Shown here piece after piece: positions 14,175-22,938 of a stretch of 64,000 nt of DNA. The translations under genes were made by a program, and so were the position numbers. Source of the stretch: Clostridium sp. SY8519 (GTDB lineage: Bacteria; Bacillota; Clostridia; Lachnospirales; Lachnospiraceae). The first letter of the stretch is position 1. Each line of letters starts with the position of its first letter. Where the stretch lies: positions 554,501-618,500 of the forward strand of contig NC_015737.1 in NCBI RefSeq assembly GCF_000270305.1. The letters are read 5' to 3'. A model generated the notes under the pieces. The model saw only the letters and a list, made by a program, of their open reading frames with translations, made no database searches and was not told the DNA's origin.

Positions 14175-15632
14175 ATGGCAACACAGAATCTTACCCTGAT
14201 GACCGATCTTTATGAAATGACCATGATGCAGGGCTATTTCAAAACCGGCAGCCGGAAAAACGTGGTCTTCGATGTCTTCTACCGCCAGAACCCCAGCAAC
14301 GGAGGCTACGCCATCTGCTGCGGTCTGGAGCAGGTGGTGGAATATATCAAAAACCTGAACTTTTCCACAGATGACATCCGCTATCTGGAATCCCTGAAAA
14401 TCTTCGATTCGGATTTTCTGGACTATCTCAGCAGATTCCGTTTTTCCGGCAGTATCTACGCCATTCCGGAAGGCACCGTGGTCTTTCCCCGGGAGCCTCT
14501 GCTGAAAGTCGTGGCCCCTATTATGGAAGCCCAGCTCATTGAAACCGCCCTGCTGAATATCATCAACCATCAGACCCTGATTGCCACGAAAGCTTCCCGG
14601 GTATGTTACGCCGCGGAAAATGACAGCGTCATGGAGTTCGGCCTGCGCAGGGCCCAGGGACCGGATTCCGGCATCTACGGTGCCCGGGCTGCTGTCATCG
14701 GCGGCTGCGTCGGCACTTCCAATGTGCTCACCGGCCAGGTCTTCAATGTACCGGTGAAAGGCACCCATGCCCACAGCTGGATCATGAGCTTCCCGGATGA
14801 ATACACTGCGTTCCGGAATTATGCGGAACTTTATCCGGACGGCTGTATCCTTCTGATTGATACCTATGACACCCTGCGCTCCGGGCTGCCCAATGCGATC
14901 CGTGTCTTCCGGGAAATGAAGGAAAAAGGCGTCACCCTGACAAACTACGGCGTCCGTATGGACAGCGGCGATCTGGCTTATCTGTCCAAGAAAGTCCGGG
15001 CCGAACTGGACAGAGCCGGCTTCCCGGATGCTATCATTTCCGCTTCCAACGATCTGGATGAATATCTGATCCAGTCCTTAAAACAGCAGGGCGCCGCCAT
15101 CACTTCCTGGGGCGTCGGCACCAGCCTAATCACCTCCCGGGACTGTCCTGCCCTGGGCGGCGTGTACAAACTGGCTGCCATAGAAGACGAGAACGGCCGC
15201 TTCATTCCCAAGATCAAATTATCGGAAAACACGGAAAAAATCACCAACCCGGGCAACAAGGAGATCTACCGCATTTACGACAAAACCAGCGGCAAGATCC
15301 GTGCGGATCTGATCTGCATCGCCGGCGAGGAATTCGACCCTTCCGAGGACCTGACCCTGTTTGATCCCAACGAAACCTGGAAAAAGACCACCCTGCCCGG
15401 CGGGACCTACACGCTGCGCAGGCTTCTGGTTCCCGTATTTGAAAACGGCAAATGTGTCTACTCCTCTCCGACAACCATGGAAATCCGCGAAATCTGCGCC
15501 CGGGAAAAGGACACCCTCTGGGCAGAGAATAAGCGGTTCAACAACCCGGCGGAAGTCTATGTGGACCTTTCGGACCGGCTCTATGAGATGAAACGGCAGG
15601 TCATCAACGATTTAAGTTCCGTGAAATATTAA
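14175..15632 (+). CDS. pncB: nicotinate phosphoribosyltransferase
   Basis: NAD salvage enzyme (485 residues) forming nicotinate mononucleotide from nicotinate and PRPP. The start MATQNLTLMTDLYEMTMMQGYF is typical of the Firmicute branch. The phosphorylated active-site histidine segment GTHAHSW is present, as are the phosphate-binding region DSGDLAYLSKK and the ASNDLDEYLI segment. AAAGGAGC lies before the ATG. Monocistronic: own promoter upstream and a strong terminator downstream. Confidence 0.95.
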   Translation: MATQNLTLMTDLYEMTMMQGYFKTGSRKNVVFDVFYRQNPSNGGYAICCGLEQVVEYIKNLNFSTDDIRYLESLKIFDSDFLDYLSRFRFSGSIYAIPEGTVVFPREPLLKVVAPIMEAQLIETALLNIINHQTLIATKASRVCYAAENDSVMEFGLRRAQGPDSGIYGARAAVIGGCVGTSNVLTGQVFNVPVKGTHAHSWIMSFPDEYTAFRNYAELYPDGCILLIDTYDTLRSGLPNAIRVFREMKEKGVTLTNYGVRMDSGDLAYLSKKVRAELDRAGFPDAIISASNDLDEYLIQSLKQQGAAITSWGVGTSLITSRDCPALGGVYKLAAIEDENGRFIPKIKLSENTEKITNPGNKEIYRIYDKTSGKIRADLICIAGEEFDPSEDLTLFDPNETWKKTTLPGGTYTLRRLLVPVFENGKCVYSSPTTMEIREICAREKDTLWAENKRFNNPAEVYVDLSDRLYEMKRQVINDLSSVKY

Positions 15633-15647
15633 GCGGAGTTACAAAAG

Positions 15648-15691
15648 GCCCGGAGAACGGCATCCGACGATGCCGCCCTCCGGGCTTTTTC
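15648..15691 (+). terminator. intrinsic terminator after pncB
   Basis: GCCCGGAG / CTCCGGGC stem with an inner GGCATC/GATGCC stem and a TTTTTCT tail. Confidence 0.85.
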
Positions 15692-15725
15692 TATGACAGC
15701 TGTTTTCTTTTCTATTTCTTTCGGT

Positions 15726-16745
15726 TTAATTAAATCCGTATACCTTCTGTACCACCATATAGATCACCACCACAAGCTTGTTTCCCAGCTTGCCCGGCAG
15801 ATTAAAGACAAACTCCATAAAATGGCGGGTCAGCCACCGGTACAGCTTCGGGTAGCCGGTTTTGATATAACGCCAGAATTCTCTTTTTTTCCGGATATTT
15901 TCATCGGTATTGGACTTGATCAGCAAAATCGTTGTGACCATGGTCACAATCTCGATAAAATTTAGCATGTACTGCCGCAGGCGCTCATTTCTGATCTTCC
16001 AGGGATCGTATGCATCAATCAGAAGCTTGTTGACCCGCAGCTGCTGGTCGATCCTGCTGATCATCACCTTTTCATTGACTGACTGATCCTCCCTGCCGAT
16101 ATAGTAACGGTAAAAGTCCACATCCAGATAATACATCCGCTTCACATACGGCATCGGAACATAGACAAAGAGATTATCCACATAAAAGGTGTGTTCCGGC
16201 AGTTTCAGGCCACATTCCCGCAGAAGCGCCGTCCGATAGATAATGGAATGCATGAGGAAATACTTGCCCAAACCGAAGCGGCGGGCGTCTTTCCATCCGA
16301 ACAGCTGATTCACCGGAATGATCTTGTGATAATGAACCCTCTTTTTGTGGCGGGCACCGACTTTCTCATAAACGAAGTTGCTGATCAGCATATCAATGGT
16401 GCAGTCCGCCGCCGTAAGGGAAGCCAGTGTGTTCAGGATCCGGCGGTAGGCAATTTCATCCACCCAGTCATCGCTGTCGACGACTTTGAAATATTTGCCG
16501 GTGGCAATGCTCATCGCTGTGTTCAGCGCGCCGCCGTGGCCTTTGTTCTCCTGATGCACTACCCGGATGATCGAGGGATACTCCTGTGCGTAATGATCGG
16601 CAATCTCTGCTGTCCGGTCTGTGGATCCGTCATCTACTATAATGATCTCTACCGGATCGCCTCCCGGAATCAGTGTCTTTAAGCAGCGGTCCATGTAATC
16701 CTGCGAATTGTAGCAGGGCACTGCGATTGATAATAGTTTCGTCAT
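15726..16745 (-). CDS. family 2 glycosyltransferase
   Basis: GT2 (GT-A fold) transferase of 339 residues. The N-terminus LLSIAVPCYNSQDYMDRCL, the IIIVDDGSTDRT nucleotide-sugar site and the acidic VVDSDDWVDE motif are clear. The C-terminal third is basic and partly hydrophobic, so membrane association is possible. A GGTGAG site precedes the ATG. No polysaccharide cluster surrounds it, so the acceptor cannot be guessed; it stands alone with its own promoter. Confidence 0.88.
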   Translation of the reverse strand: MTKLLSIAVPCYNSQDYMDRCLKTLIPGGDPVEIIIVDDGSTDRTAEIADHYAQEYPSIIRVVHQENKGHGGALNTAMSIATGKYFKVVDSDDWVDEIAYRRILNTLASLTAADCTIDMLISNFVYEKVGARHKKRVHYHKIIPVNQLFGWKDARRFGLGKYFLMHSIIYRTALLRECGLKLPEHTFYVDNLFVYVPMPYVKRMYYLDVDFYRYYIGREDQSVNEKVMISRIDQQLRVNKLLIDAYDPWKIRNERLRQYMLNFIEIVTMVTTILLIKSNTDENIRKKREFWRYIKTGYPKLYRWLTRHFMEFVFNLPGKLGNKLVVVIYMVVQKVYGFN

Positions 16746-16855
16746 TTTCTCACCAGATAACTATTTTCCGATCAGACCCGGAAACTGTCTGATCCACCGC
16801 CCCCATTGGCGGAATTCTGCTTCCTGCAGACATCTGTCTGCCGCATAGTAGGTAC

Positions 16856-16884
16856 AGTATAGCAATAATAGAGATAAATTACAA
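16856..16884 (-). promoter_or_regulatory. promoter of the glycosyltransferase gene
   Basis: TTGTAA, 17-base spacer, TATACT, just after the mutY stop. It gives a leader of about 100 bases. Confidence 0.7.
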
Positions 16885-16885
16885 A

Positions 16886-17977
16886 TCACATCTCATCTTC
16901 CGCCTTCCCGAAAACACCGGCGTATTTCACATAAGCGGAAAAGGCAGAGGGAATCGGATAACGTCCTGCCGTATCCTCCGGTTCAGCAAAAATCATGCCT
17001 TCCGGCCTGCGGCTCCCGGGATCCACCTGAATCAGATAGCCGGTCATATGCCATTCCACATGGGAAAAAATATGTTTCGCGTCTTCCACCCGCCGGATCC
17101 GCAGCGGTGTCAGGCCCATGCGGTCTGCCGTCTGCGCGGCCTCTCCCTCGTCCAGTGTCTGCTCCACGTTGGGGAATTCATACAGTCCGGCCAGGAGTCC
17201 CCGGGACGGCCTGCGGTGCAGCAGCACCCGCTCTCCCGCCCGGATAATCAGTACGGTTCGGTGCTCGATCCGGCGTTTTGCCCCTTTTGTCCTGACCGGC
17301 AGCTCCCCGATCCGGTTCTCTGCCTTTGCCCGGCACATCCGGTTCCAAGGGCAGGCATCACACAGCGGCGCTCCATTCGGCAGACAGACTGTGGCGCCCA
17401 GTTCCATCAGCGCCTGGTTGAATCTGCCCGGCTGCGGCATGGGCGGATCCTGCATAAACGCCAAAAGCTGCTTTTCCGTACGGGTCTTTACGGACTGTCT
17501 GGCAATGTCCGAATCGTCCCCGAAGACACGCATGAGAATCCGCAGCACATTGCCGTCCACCGCCGGCACCGGAATGCCAAAGGCGATGGACGCCACCGCT
17601 CCGGCTGTATAACTGCCGATCCCGCGCAGAGAACGCAGTTTTTCGTAATCCGCCGGCAGACGACCGCCGTATTCTTCCATTACGGTCTGTGCCGCCTTCT
17701 GCATGTTTCTGACGCGGTTATAATATCCGAGGCCTTCCCAGAGTTTCAGAAGCTTTTCCTCCGGGCACCTGCTCAGCGCCGCCACATCCGGCAGTTCTTT
17801 CAGAAAACGCGCGTAATACGGCCTGACTGCTTCCACCCGGGTCTGCTGAAGCATAATCTCCGACACCCAGACATGATAGGGCGTCGGATCCTGCCGCCAG
17901 GGCAGAACCCGGGCATTGACCACGTACCAGTCCGTCAGCGGCTGATACAGCTGCGCAAGTGAAATCTCTTCTGCCAT
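16886..17977 (-). CDS. mutY: A/G-specific adenine glycosylase MutY
   Basis: Base-excision repair glycosylase removing adenine opposite 8-oxoguanine, 363 residues. The catalytic Glu40 (WVSEIMLQQT), helix-hairpin-helix LRGIGSYTAGA and Asp141 (VPAVDGNVLRI) are present. The iron-sulfur cysteines are 198, 206, 209 and 215; the first spacing is seven residues rather than the six of E. coli MutY. A C-terminal NUDIX-like domain (8-oxoG recognition) follows. The start MAEEISLAQL has an AGAGGAAA site; the open frame extends 51 codons upstream through low-quality sequence. Confidence 0.93.
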   Translation of the reverse strand: MAEEISLAQLYQPLTDWYVVNARVLPWRQDPTPYHVWVSEIMLQQTRVEAVRPYYARFLKELPDVAALSRCPEEKLLKLWEGLGYYNRVRNMQKAAQTVMEEYGGRLPADYEKLRSLRGIGSYTAGAVASIAFGIPVPAVDGNVLRILMRVFGDDSDIARQSVKTRTEKQLLAFMQDPPMPQPGRFNQALMELGATVCLPNGAPLCDACPWNRMCRAKAENRIGELPVRTKGAKRRIEHRTVLIIRAGERVLLHRRPSRGLLAGLYEFPNVEQTLDEGEAAQTADRMGLTPLRIRRVEDAKHIFSHVEWHMTGYLIQVDPGSRRPEGMIFAEPEDTAGRYPIPSAFSAYVKYAGVFGKAEDEM

Positions 17978-18219
17978 AATTTTTTCCTCTTTTTCTTCTG
18001 TTCCTTTGTACTGCTGCATGATTATTCTGTCATAGTTTTGATCTGTCATAGTTTGTTCTGTCACATTCTGCCGGATCTTTTCCCCCGGCAGTTCCTTCAT
18101 CATAGCATTTATGCATTGGACTGGAAACAAGAAATTTCATGGCCGAATATTCTTTTTTTCTGTCAAATGGTGTATACTGTTTTATAAGTGAATCAACAGA
18201 CAAAAAGGAGGAAAACAAA

Positions 18220-18999
18220 ATGAATAATCTTATCCTTGAAGTTGAAGACAGCATTGCTGTATTAACCATCAACAGACCCAAAGCCCTCAACGCATTAAAC
18301 AGCGAGACTCTGGACGAGCTGAACACCTGCCTTGCAGAGGTAGAAGCACGGGACGACATCAAAGTGCTGATCCTTACCGGCTCCGGTGAAAAATCTTTCG
18401 TTGCAGGCGCAGACATCAAAGAGATGGTTGGCTTTACAGCAGCTGAAGCACGTGCGTTCGGTATGCGCGCTGCGGAGCCTTTCTTTAAACTCCAGAACAT
18501 GCGTCAGGTTACCATCGCCGCAGTCAACGGCTTCGCTCTGGGCGGCGGATGCGAGATCAGCATGGCATGCGATATCCGCATCGCTTCCGATAACGCAATC
18601 TTCGGCCAGCCGGAAGTGGGCCTTGGCATCATCCCCGGATTCGGCGGCACACAGAGACTTGCACGTCTGGTAGGCATGGGACGCGCAAAAGAGATGATCT
18701 TTACCGCATCCAACATCAAAGCAGACGAAGCTTACCGCATCGGTCTGGTAAACAAAGTCGTTCCGCAGGCAGATCTGATGGCTACCGCCAAGAAGATGGC
18801 ATCCAAGATTGCCCGCAACGCAAGCTACGCAGTATCCATCGCCAAAGCAGCCATCAACAACGGCTACGACATGGATATCAAGAACGCAGTGGAATATGAG
18901 GCAAACCTCTTCGGTCTGACCAACTCCACCCACGACAAATTAGAAGGCATGAACGCTTTCATCGAAGGCAGAAAAGAAAAGAACTTCACAGATTTCTGA
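18220..18999 (+). CDS. crt: enoyl-CoA hydratase / 3-hydroxybutyryl-CoA dehydratase (crotonase)
   Basis: Crotonase-fold hydratase of 259 residues, full length. The oxyanion-hole and active-site segments VAGADIKEMVG, NGFALGGGCEISMACD and PEVGLGIIPGFGGTQR are intact, with both expected glutamates. Short-chain crotonases act in butyrate formation or beta-oxidation. AAAGGAGG precedes the ATG. Unlike the usual clostridial arrangement it is not beside thl, hbd, bcd or etf genes; the etf pair in this window is about 8 kb away. It has its own terminator. The symbol is by family resemblance. Confidence 0.88.
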   Translation: MNNLILEVEDSIAVLTINRPKALNALNSETLDELNTCLAEVEARDDIKVLILTGSGEKSFVAGADIKEMVGFTAAEARAFGMRAAEPFFKLQNMRQVTIAAVNGFALGGGCEISMACDIRIASDNAIFGQPEVGLGIIPGFGGTQRLARLVGMGRAKEMIFTASNIKADEAYRIGLVNKVVPQADLMATAKKMASKIARNASYAVSIAKAAINNGYDMDIKNAVEYEANLFGLTNSTHDKLEGMNAFIEGRKEKNFTDF

Positions 19000-19017
19000 T
19001 TTCCTTTGTCCCCCAGT

Positions 19018-19065
19018 ACCCCCGCGGCGTTGACATTTGTCCGCCCCGGGGGTATTTTTATTTTT
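19018..19065 (+). terminator. intrinsic terminator after crotonase gene
   Basis: ACCCCCGCGGCG stem paired with a CCGCCCCGGGGGT strand and a T-rich tail (ATTTTTATTTTTAT). Confidence 0.8.
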
Positions 19066-19107
19066 ATGCAGAATATTGTTTTTTGATGGGAAAGGACGAA
19101 ACCGGAT

Positions 19108-19920
19108 ATGATGAATAAAAAAATAGCGCTGATCGGATGTGGAAATATGGGAACCGCCATTGTCAAAGGCCTGCTGTCGGCCCAGGTGTTTGCCCCCGGA
19201 AATATCATGGCATGCACTTCCCGCCGCCTGACCGCCGATGCCGTCAGCGACCGCTTCTCCATTCAGGCTACCACTTCCGCCTCGGATGCCGCTGCCTTCG
19301 CGGATATCCTCCTGCTGGCAGTAAAGCCAAACAAATTCGCTGAAATCATCCCCCAGATTCGGGAAACCGTCAGCAGTGAAACCCTGATTATCTCCATTGC
19401 GGCAGGCCAGCCCCTGGCCAAAATCCAGGAAGCCTTCGGCCGCCCGATCCGTCTGATCCGGGCCATGCCCAACACGCCCGCCATGGTCGGCGCTTCCATG
19501 AGCGCCCTGTGCCGCAATGATGCCGTAACCGACGAAGACATGGCCGTGGCCCTGCAGATTTTCAACAGCTTCGGTGAAGCCGAAGTCATTGACGAGTCTT
19601 TGATGGACGCTGTCGTAGGTGTCAGCGGCTCTTCGCCCGCCTATGTGTATATGTTCATCGAGGCAATGGCCGATGCCGCAGTGGCCGACGGCATGCCCCG
19701 GGCCCAGGCGCTGCACTTTGCCGCCCAGTCTGTCGCAGGCGCCGCCCGCATGGTACTGGAAACCGGCAGCCATCCCGGCGAGCTGAAAGATGCCGTATGT
19801 TCGCCCGGCGGAACTACCATTGAAGCAGTAACGGTCCTGGAAGAAAAAGGCCTGCGCTCTGCCGTAATCGAAGGCCAGCGGGCCTGTGTCCGCAAATCCA
19901 GAGATATGAGCCGGCAGTAA
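19108..19920 (+). CDS. proC: pyrroline-5-carboxylate reductase
   Basis: Last step of proline synthesis, NAD(P)H-dependent, 270 residues. The N-terminal dinucleotide motif IALIGCGNMGTAIVKG, the central RAMPNTPAMVGASM and the C-terminal dimer/active-site segment GELKDAVCSPGGTTIEA are complete. An AAAGGA site lies about ten bases before the first of two adjacent ATGs. No proA or proB is in the window. It is convergent with the downstream AEC transporter, with only ten bases between the two stops. Confidence 0.95.
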   Translation: MMNKKIALIGCGNMGTAIVKGLLSAQVFAPGNIMACTSRRLTADAVSDRFSIQATTSASDAAAFADILLLAVKPNKFAEIIPQIRETVSSETLIISIAAGQPLAKIQEAFGRPIRLIRAMPNTPAMVGASMSALCRNDAVTDEDMAVALQIFNSFGEAEVIDESLMDAVVGVSGSSPAYVYMFIEAMADAAVADGMPRAQALHFAAQSVAGAARMVLETGSHPGELKDAVCSPGGTTIEAVTVLEEKGLRSAVIEGQRACVRKSRDMSRQ

Positions 19921-19930
19921 CCCCGCCGGC

Positions 19931-20869
19931 TTAAGTTCCCGCTGTCAGGAGGGCAGCCATGATGGGAATGGTCACCATGGAACAGATGGTAGACAGGGCC
20001 ACGCCAATGGCTGCCGCCTGGTTCTGCCGTTTGTTCTCGCCGGATACCATCGCCACCAGGGAGGCCACCGGCATACCAGTGGATATAGTACAGATCGCGA
20101 TCAGCGTGGGATCTGACAGGAACAGATGGAGGAACCCCCAGACAATGGCCGGGATCACTGCCAGACGCAGGGGAAGCATGATCCATACCCCCTTCTCCTC
20201 CCGGATCTGCCGCATGGAAACTGCCGCCAGCGAGCTGCCGATGCAGATCATGGACAGGGGCGTGGTCATGTTGCCCACAAAACTTACCACGGAGTAAAAC
20301 GCCTCCGGCAGCTGTATATTTCCGAAGTAAATCACCAGGGCAATCACGCTGGCAATCAGTCCGTTATTCAGAATATCCCGGAGGGTGGTTTTTTTCACCG
20401 GCTTCGGGTGATCTTCCAGGGAAGCGTCCTTTTTAAAATAATGGGGGCCCAGGGTAAACATAAACAGATTAAAGGGCATGTTAAAAATTGTAACATAGAA
20501 GATTGCCACATCGCCAAACAGGGCCTGCACCACGGGAAATCCCATAAATGCCGCGTTTGCAAACACAAACATGCAGATATAGGTCCCTTTCAGAAATTTC
20601 GGCACTCGCATGATCCCGGTAAATACATAGCCCAGTCCGATAAACAGAAAATAGGACAGAATCCCGGCGATAAAAATACGGATAACCGCCTCCGGATTGT
20701 CATGGGGCACGGAAGCCACACTGTTGATGATAATACAGGGGCAGGCAATCTGCACAATCATGGCGGACAGCCCCCCGTTCACCCTTTCATTGAATATATT
20801 CTTTTTAAACAGATAAAAGCCGATCCCCATGGTGATCAGCAGCTTGCACATCGTAACGGCAATCGCCAT
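19931..20869 (-). CDS. AEC family transporter (auxin-efflux-carrier type)
   Basis: Membrane carrier of 312 residues with about ten hydrophobic segments in two similar halves, typical of the AEC superfamily. Characteristic segments include FANAAFMGFPVVQALFG and ISTGMPVASLVAMVSGENK. Family members move malate, malonate or other organic acids; the substrate here is unknown. GAGGAG sits nine bases before the chosen ATG and only three before another ATG two codons upstream (20875). Its 3' end faces proC. Confidence 0.85.
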   Translation of the reverse strand: MAIAVTMCKLLITMGIGFYLFKKNIFNERVNGGLSAMIVQIACPCIIINSVASVPHDNPEAVIRIFIAGILSYFLFIGLGYVFTGIMRVPKFLKGTYICMFVFANAAFMGFPVVQALFGDVAIFYVTIFNMPFNLFMFTLGPHYFKKDASLEDHPKPVKKTTLRDILNNGLIASVIALVIYFGNIQLPEAFYSVVSFVGNMTTPLSMICIGSSLAAVSMRQIREEKGVWIMLPLRLAVIPAIVWGFLHLFLSDPTLIAICTISTGMPVASLVAMVSGENKRQNQAAAIGVALSTICSMVTIPIMAALLTAGT

Positions 20870-21064
20870 ACCCATCCTCTCCTCTCTTTCTGAACGCTCA
20901 AAATTATATCCCCCTGCCCCGCGGCCTGTCAAACCGTCTCCGCCGCCTGCAGAGATTTTACTGCCACTGTTTCCCTGTTTTCCGCTCTTCGTTCTCCGTT
21001 TCCGTCTGTCCCGGCGCTGCCGTCTGCCGGAAAGGCAAAACCGCCATCTTCCATGCGAAACATC

Positions 21065-21093
21065 TTGAATTTTCACATCGGAATCTATATACT
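21065..21093 (+). promoter_or_regulatory. promoter of mscL
   Basis: TTGAAT, 17-base spacer, TATACT, about 58 bases before the mscL start. Confidence 0.75.
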
Positions 21094-21151
21094 GAAAGTG
21101 TTATCCGGTGGTTCTCCGCGAAAGAGGAAAATGAAATAAGGAGATTGTGTT

Positions 21152-21628
21152 ATGAAGAAATTTGCGCAGGAATTCCGTGAATTCGCATTAAAGGGCAACA
21201 TGTTTGACCTGGCTGTGGGTATCATCATCGGCGGTGCGGTTACTGCTATTGTCAATTCAATCGTCAGCGACCTGATCAACCCCATCATCGGTATCTTCAC
21301 CGGCCATATCGATTTTTCCAACCTGTTCATCTCTCTGGACGGCAAACATTATGAATCCATCGCAGCGGCTCAGGCCGCAGGCGGCAATATACTGAAATAC
21401 GGTTCGTTTATCTCCGCAGTGATCAACTTCTTCATCATTGCGCTGGTGATTTTCTGTATGGTCAAAGCCATCAACCGCATGCGGACCAAATTCGAAAAAC
21501 CTGCCGCAGAAGCTCCTGTGGATACCAAGGTATGTCCGTACTGCCAGTCCACCATCCCCCTTGCAGCCACCCGCTGCCCGCAGTGTACTTCCCTGCTGAA
21601 GGATGACGACATCAGACCGGACGCATAA
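21152..21628 (+). CDS. mscL: large-conductance mechanosensitive channel with zinc-ribbon tail
   Basis: Tension-gated emergency channel, 158 residues. The N-terminal FAQEFREFALKGNMFDLAVG and pore helix GIIIGGAVTAIVNSIVSDLI are canonical, with TM2 around residues 84-106. Beyond the usual end there is a cytoplasmic tail with CPYC (128, 131) and CPQC (142, 145), which should bind zinc. AAGGAG precedes the ATG. It has its own promoter. Confidence 0.95.
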   Translation: MKKFAQEFREFALKGNMFDLAVGIIIGGAVTAIVNSIVSDLINPIIGIFTGHIDFSNLFISLDGKHYESIAAAQAAGGNILKYGSFISAVINFFIIALVIFCMVKAINRMRTKFEKPAAEAPVDTKVCPYCQSTIPLAATRCPQCTSLLKDDDIRPDA

Positions 21629-21644
21629 CAGCAGACCCATCCGT

Positions 21645-21669
21645 GAGCAGCCTCATCAAGCGGCTGCTC
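21645..21669 (+). terminator. weak hairpin after mscL
   Basis: GAGCAGCC / GGCTGCTC stem followed by TCTTATATT, a poor T tract. Confidence 0.5.
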
Positions 21670-21703
21670 TCTTATATTCAATTATATTCAATTCCGGCAC
21701 AGC

Positions 21704-21737
21704 AAAGAGACTCCGTTGTTACGGACCCTCTCTTTTT
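21704..21737 (+). terminator. possible terminator/attenuator before asnA
   Basis: Imperfect AGAGA-CTCCG / CGGA-CCCTCTCT stem followed by a T run, inside the 150-base gap between mscL and asnA. Confidence 0.4.
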
Positions 21738-21780
21738 CTGCAAATAAAATCTATAGAAAGAAAACATGAGGTGAGCTCCT

Positions 21781-22791
21781 ATGGGCGATACGATTATCCC
21801 GAAACACTACAAATCAGATCTGGATCTTTACGAGACACAGATCGCCATCAAAACAGTCAAAGACTTTTTCCAGAGCCTGCTGGCCAAAAAGCTGAACTTA
21901 TCCCGGGTCACAGCCCCGCTGTTTGTGGACCCGTCCAGCGGCCTGAACGATGACTTAAACGGCGTGGAACGCGCCGTATCCTTTGATATCTGGGAACAGA
22001 AAGGCCGCACTGCCGAAGTGGTGCACTCCCTGGCCAAATGGAAACGCTTTGCCCTGAAAAAATACGGCTTTGCGGAAGACACCGGCCTTTACGCGGACAT
22101 GAACGCCATCCGCCGGGACGAAATCACCGACAACATCCACTCCATCTATGTGGATCAATGGGACTGGGAAAAAATCATCAGCAAGGAAAAGCGCAATCTG
22201 AACTACCTGAAGGATACCGTAAAGGAGATTTACAGCATCCTGCGAAAAACCGAGCTTTACATGTCCATCCAGTATGATTACATTGAAGAATTTCTTCCGA
22301 AGGATATCTTCTTTATCACTACTTCCGAACTGGAGGAAATGTTCCCGGACAACACACCAAAAGAACGGGAATACTATATCACCAAGGCAAAGGGCGCTGT
22401 CTGCCTGATGCAGATCGGCGACAAACTCGCCAACGGCGAACCCCATGACGGACGGGCTCCGGACTACGATGACTGGTCCCTGAACGCGGACATCCTGGTA
22501 TACTATCCGGTGCTGGACATCGCCCTGGAACTTTCCTCCATGGGCATCCGGGTAGACGAAACCGCCCTGGCCAGCCAGCTGAAAAAAGCAGGCTGCGAAG
22601 AGCGCGCGAACCTTCCTTTCCAGAAAGCCATCCTGGACCGGGAACTGCCTTACACCATCGGCGGCGGAATCGGTCAGTCCAGGATCTGCCTCTTCTTCCT
22701 GCGCAAGGCCCATATCGGAGAAGTCCAGTGCTCCCTCTGGCCGGAAGCAGATCTGAAAAACCTGGCAGAACACGGTATCACGCTTCTGTAA
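21781..22791 (+). CDS. asnA: aspartate-ammonia ligase (asparagine synthetase A)
   Basis: Makes asparagine from aspartate, ammonia and ATP; 336 residues, the usual AsnA length. Class II synthetase-like fold with recognisable SFDIWEQKGRTAEVVHSLAK, YVDQWDWEKII and the C-terminal GGGIGQSRICLFFLRKAHIG. The start MGDTIIPKHYKSDLDLYETQ has a GAGGTGAG site. Single-gene unit ending in a very strong bidirectional terminator. Confidence 0.95.
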   Translation: MGDTIIPKHYKSDLDLYETQIAIKTVKDFFQSLLAKKLNLSRVTAPLFVDPSSGLNDDLNGVERAVSFDIWEQKGRTAEVVHSLAKWKRFALKKYGFAEDTGLYADMNAIRRDEITDNIHSIYVDQWDWEKIISKEKRNLNYLKDTVKEIYSILRKTELYMSIQYDYIEEFLPKDIFFITTSELEEMFPDNTPKEREYYITKAKGAVCLMQIGDKLANGEPHDGRAPDYDDWSLNADILVYYPVLDIALELSSMGIRVDETALASQLKKAGCEERANLPFQKAILDRELPYTIGGGIGQSRICLFFLRKAHIGEVQCSLWPEADLKNLAEHGITLL

Positions 22792-22824
22792 CCTGCACGG
22801 TCCGCGCGTTACAGGCTGTGACAC

Positions 22825-22872
22825 AAAAAACGGGACGGTGTGGTTTCCAAGAACCACACCGTCCCGTTTTTT
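22825..22872. terminator. bidirectional terminator between asnA and MFS gene
   Basis: AAAAAACGGGACGGTGTGGTT, six-base loop, perfect complement, TTTTTT. It serves both convergent genes. Confidence 0.9.
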
Positions 22873-22938
22873 CATGGGCTGCCGGTTTCCCGGCAGCCCT
22901 TTTTTACTGCTCTTACTGCTGTGCGCGGGATCCGCGGA

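Noticed and set aside
18030..18500. Minus-strand open frame overlapping the mutY start and crotonase gene
   Set aside because: Overlaps two real genes on both sides and has low-complexity Ser/Ala composition typical of an antisense shadow.
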